Below the pieces are notes generated by a model. It did no database searches, had not been told where the DNA came from, and was given only the letters and a program-made list of their open reading frames with translations. Positions 8,693 through 10,232 of a stretch of DNA of 10,232 nucleotides are shown one piece after another (position 1 is the first letter of the stretch; each line of letters opens with the position of its first letter). The stretch lies in the NCBI GenBank assembly GCA_026770575.1, contig MU657993.1, positions 1-10,232 of the forward strand. Reading direction: 5' to 3'. Both the position numbers and the translations under genes were made by a program. The DNA is from Pelagophyceae sp. CCMP2097. Taxonomy: Eukaryota; Sar; Pelagophyceae.

Positions 8693-9027
8693 GTCAGTGG
8701 TTCCTACGAGTTATCGCCAGACTGCGTGCGGAACTTAAGATACCGGCCGTTTCCCGGCAGACAGAGTTCTTAAAAAGCGAGATTGGGACGCTTCTCGAGA
8801 ACGACACGGCGTGGCTTTCTTCCTGAGACGCGCTGCTCGCCGGGACGACCCTCGGAGGTGTCGACTTTCGCACGGCTCCGTGCATTTCCCCCCGGCCGCC
8901 CCCGGCGAGACTGTTGTATTTTGATTGGGGTCAGGCTGATAACAGCCATCGGGGAGAGGGTGCGAGACGGAACGTCATAGAAGTACGTTTCGGCGCCCAC
9001 CCGGCCCCGGCTTCTAGAGGCGACAGT
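8693..9027. other. Intergenic, 335 bp, with a possible small minus-strand frame
   Basis: This separates PhnA from the SpoU gene, both on the minus strand. A minus-strand frame from ATG 8949 to TAA 8770 could encode 59 residues starting MAVISLTPIKIQQSRRG, Arg-rich and without a recognised domain. It could be chance, a small gene, or a 5' exon of the SpoU gene: donors in its second half with the TAG acceptor before ATG 8692 would give introns of roughly 80-120 nt. A G/C-rich block sits at 8888-8908. No RNA gene seen. Confidence 0.3.
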
Positions 9028-9551
9028 TTAGACCTTTTTCAGGAACTGCGACTTCAGGTTGAAGGTGCCCGAGCTCGGGATGACGGCCTGGACGTCGTGG
9101 CCGTCGCCGTAGACGCCGAGGCGGATGCGCGTCACCTACTTTTTATTACGGGGCGGACCGACCGCAAGGCCCGTACCTTGAGGCCCTTTTTTAGGTCCTT
9201 GCCCAAATCCTTGATGAGCATGACCGAGTCGCCCTTGGTTAGAGGCGTGCCGAACGCGTCCTTGACGATTGAGTCGGCGGCTTCGGCTTCGGCTTCGGCT
9301 GCCGCCGCCGCGACGGGCCACTCGTGGTCGCACACCGTGCACACAAACATGTCGCCGCCGCCCCAGTACGTGGCCTCGTCGCCGCACGCCACGCACGGCC
9401 CGGCCACGGGCTCGCTCGTCGAGAGGACGCGCACCGTCGCGGCTGGGCTCCGGGTTGGCGCCGCCGGCCGCAGCGACCGCAGCGACCGCGGCGAGAACGC
9501 GGCGACGCGCGCCGCGAACGTCACAGCCACGAAAAACCGAGCGCGCAGCAT
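9028..9551 (-). CDS. PhnA/YjdM-family zinc-ribbon protein, probably plastid-targeted
   Basis: Two exons on the minus strand, 9551-9177 and 9135-9028, encode 160 residues. The 41-nt intron (9176-9136, GTACGGG to AAAAGTAG, phase 0) joins KKGLK to VTRIRLGVYGDGHDVQA. The body matches E. coli YjdM (PhnA) throughout: a zinc ribbon CVAC (Cys53, Cys56) and CTVC (Cys71, Cys74) followed by DHEWP, then IVKDAFGTPLTKGDSVMLIKDL, and the end block GTFNLKSQFLKKV. An Ala/Glu stretch (about 81-92) replaces the usual linker. The E. coli protein was once linked to phosphonate use, but its role is unclear and it is not a phosphonoacetate hydrolase. The first 50 residues are extra: MLRARFFVAVTFAARVAAF followed by SPRSLRSLRP, a signal peptide ending in AAF plus a Ser/Arg-rich transit-like stretch, as in plastid leaders of secondary-plastid algae. 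ATG 9551 is the only ATG upstream of the domain in this frame. Targeting is inferred. Confidence 0.88.
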
Positions 9552-9840
9552 CGCGGGGCCTAGGGTCCGGCGCAGCTGGTAACGAAGAGGGCGTTGAAGC
9601 AGCGTTTGCTCTTGGAAGCGATAAAAGAGCTCTTGGAACTGGGATCCGTAAGTTGGACTTTCCTTTCGAGGAGGCAGGCTCTGAGCATTCAAGCAAGGCA
9701 ACAGACGAGACCTCTCCTTACCTTGGCGTGCTTGGGCGGCCCGGCGGGGCTGATCACTTCGAGTCCAGGGATAAGTCCTTCGGGGCCCGCCACCCTCACC
9801 GGCAGGGTCTGCAAATCGAGCTTGTCAAGACTAAATAGGG
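9552..9840 (-). other. Exon-like sequence upstream of PhnA: candidate exons 9808-9722 and 9680-9552 around a 41-nt intron
   Basis: On the minus strand, after a possible acceptor (gatttgcag), 29 codons read TLPVRVAGPEGLIPGLEV, then end PPKHAK at a good donor, AAG|GTAAGGAG (9721). A 41-nt intron to CTCAG (9681) follows. The next 43 codons (SLPPRKE... LFYRFQEQTLLQRPLRY...) run without a stop into ATG 9551 of PhnA. The frame continues openly upstream of 9808. I do not recognise the peptide. It may be an N-terminal extension of PhnA, a spliced 5' UTR, or remains of another gene. The second block uses more A/T-ending codons than the genes here, which favours UTR. The plus strand is also open, to TAG at about 9838. 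Confidence 0.3.
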
Positions 9841-10177
9841 GTCGCCGGGCTTCGGAGCTGGTGGATAGGAGGGATTCGGTGAGGTCGTGGGCGAGGGTAG
9901 GTTGGTCGTGGGCGAGGGTAGTTAGTTCGGAGGGGTCCCGTGGAGGGCGCGACGGGCGATGGAAGGTGATTAGAATCTCCGTCCGGGATGGGCTGGTTGT
10001 AATGTTTGTCCGCGACGGACCGTTTGATGGGCTGCGATGCCACTCGGACTTGTGGCGTCACGACTTGGGTGGCCTCCGTTGCGCACGCGCCGCGACAGGC
10101 TCAAAGCGTTGTCCTCGTTGCGTCGTCCCTGGTACTACTGCCCCGCGGCGACGACCCCAGTGGCGACCCCCCCCCCA
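9841..10177. other. No gene identified, 337 bp
   Basis: Composition is less extreme than in the coding regions. A minus-strand open frame runs from about 10061 to TAG at about 9831 but starts with GTG and is Pro/Arg-rich, partly because of a 21-nt duplication at 9883-9921. ACTAACTACC on the minus strand (around 9920) followed by pyrimidine-rich sequence would suit an intron 3' region, consistent with an acceptor near 9809-9840. Nothing firmer can be said. Confidence 0.4.
9883..9921 (+). repeat. Two-copy 21-nt direct repeat
   Basis: ggtcgtgggcgagggtag occurs at 9883-9900 and again at 9904-9921, separated by gtt. The copies are identical, so the duplication is recent or constrained. Confidence 0.95.
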
Positions 10178-10232
10178 CCGGCCCCGGACTGTCTCTCGCG
10201 GTGCCGGGGGGAGACCCCCCGGACCCCCCCCT
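10178..10232 (-). repeat. Inverted partial copy of the left-end repeat core
   Basis: Read on the minus strand, this end gives aggggggggtccgggggg, tctccccccggcacc, gcgagagacagtcc and ggggccgg in order. The units at 1-667 show the same order: aaagggggggtccggggg, atctccccccggcaccc, gcgacagtcc, ggcgcc. The match covers about 50 nt with a few indels and is truncated by the window edge. Confidence 0.85.

Noticed and set aside
7625..9551. Bacterial origin of the window, because the SpoU and PhnA families are typical of bacteria
   Set aside because: PhnA has a spliceosomal-type intron and a targeting leader, and CPSF3 and the multi-exon GT14 gene are eukaryotic.

Overview
The window looks like nuclear DNA of a GC-rich, intron-containing, plastid-bearing alga. 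A stramenopile such as a pelagophyte is my best guess, but this is inference. Three things point this way: very short spliceosomal introns (about 41-70 nt where well placed) with mostly TAG acceptors; a clear eukaryotic pre-mRNA 3'-end endonuclease (CPSF73); and a PhnA-like protein whose N-terminus reads as a signal peptide ending in an AAF motif, as in plastid leaders of secondary-plastid algae. Bases 1-667 are a 125-127-bp tandem repeat. An inverted copy of its G/C-rich core closes the window (about 10178-10232), so the segment may be a contig that ends in a dispersed repeat at both sides.

Layout. Plus strand: a multi-exon GT14 (Branch/xylosyltransferase-like) glycosyltransferase with a C-terminal ricin-B-type beta-trefoil lectin domain (767-3035), then CPSF3/CPSF73 (3300-5806). 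Minus strand: a gene of unknown function with an N-terminal poly-Ala stretch and a C-terminal small beta-barrel-like domain (6071-7308, convergent with CPSF3); a SpoU/TrmH-family RNA 2'-O-methyltransferase (7625-8692, probably one exon); and a two-exon, probably plastid-targeted PhnA/YjdM zinc-ribbon protein (9028-9551). Upstream of the last gene (9552-9840) lies exon-like sequence with a plausible 41-nt intron, in frame with PhnA.

The genes do not form a pathway. Their functions are Golgi glycosylation, mRNA 3' processing, RNA methylation, an organellar zinc-ribbon protein and one unknown, which is ordinary for a compact algal nuclear genome. I see no phage, CRISPR, transposase, tRNA or rRNA. 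The points of interest are the lectin fusion, a GC-AG intron, a stop-free in-frame intron, complementary sequences around exon 2 of the unknown gene, the hydrophobic tail of the SpoU protein, the plastid leader on PhnA and the flanking repeats. I did not find a convincing new biological system.
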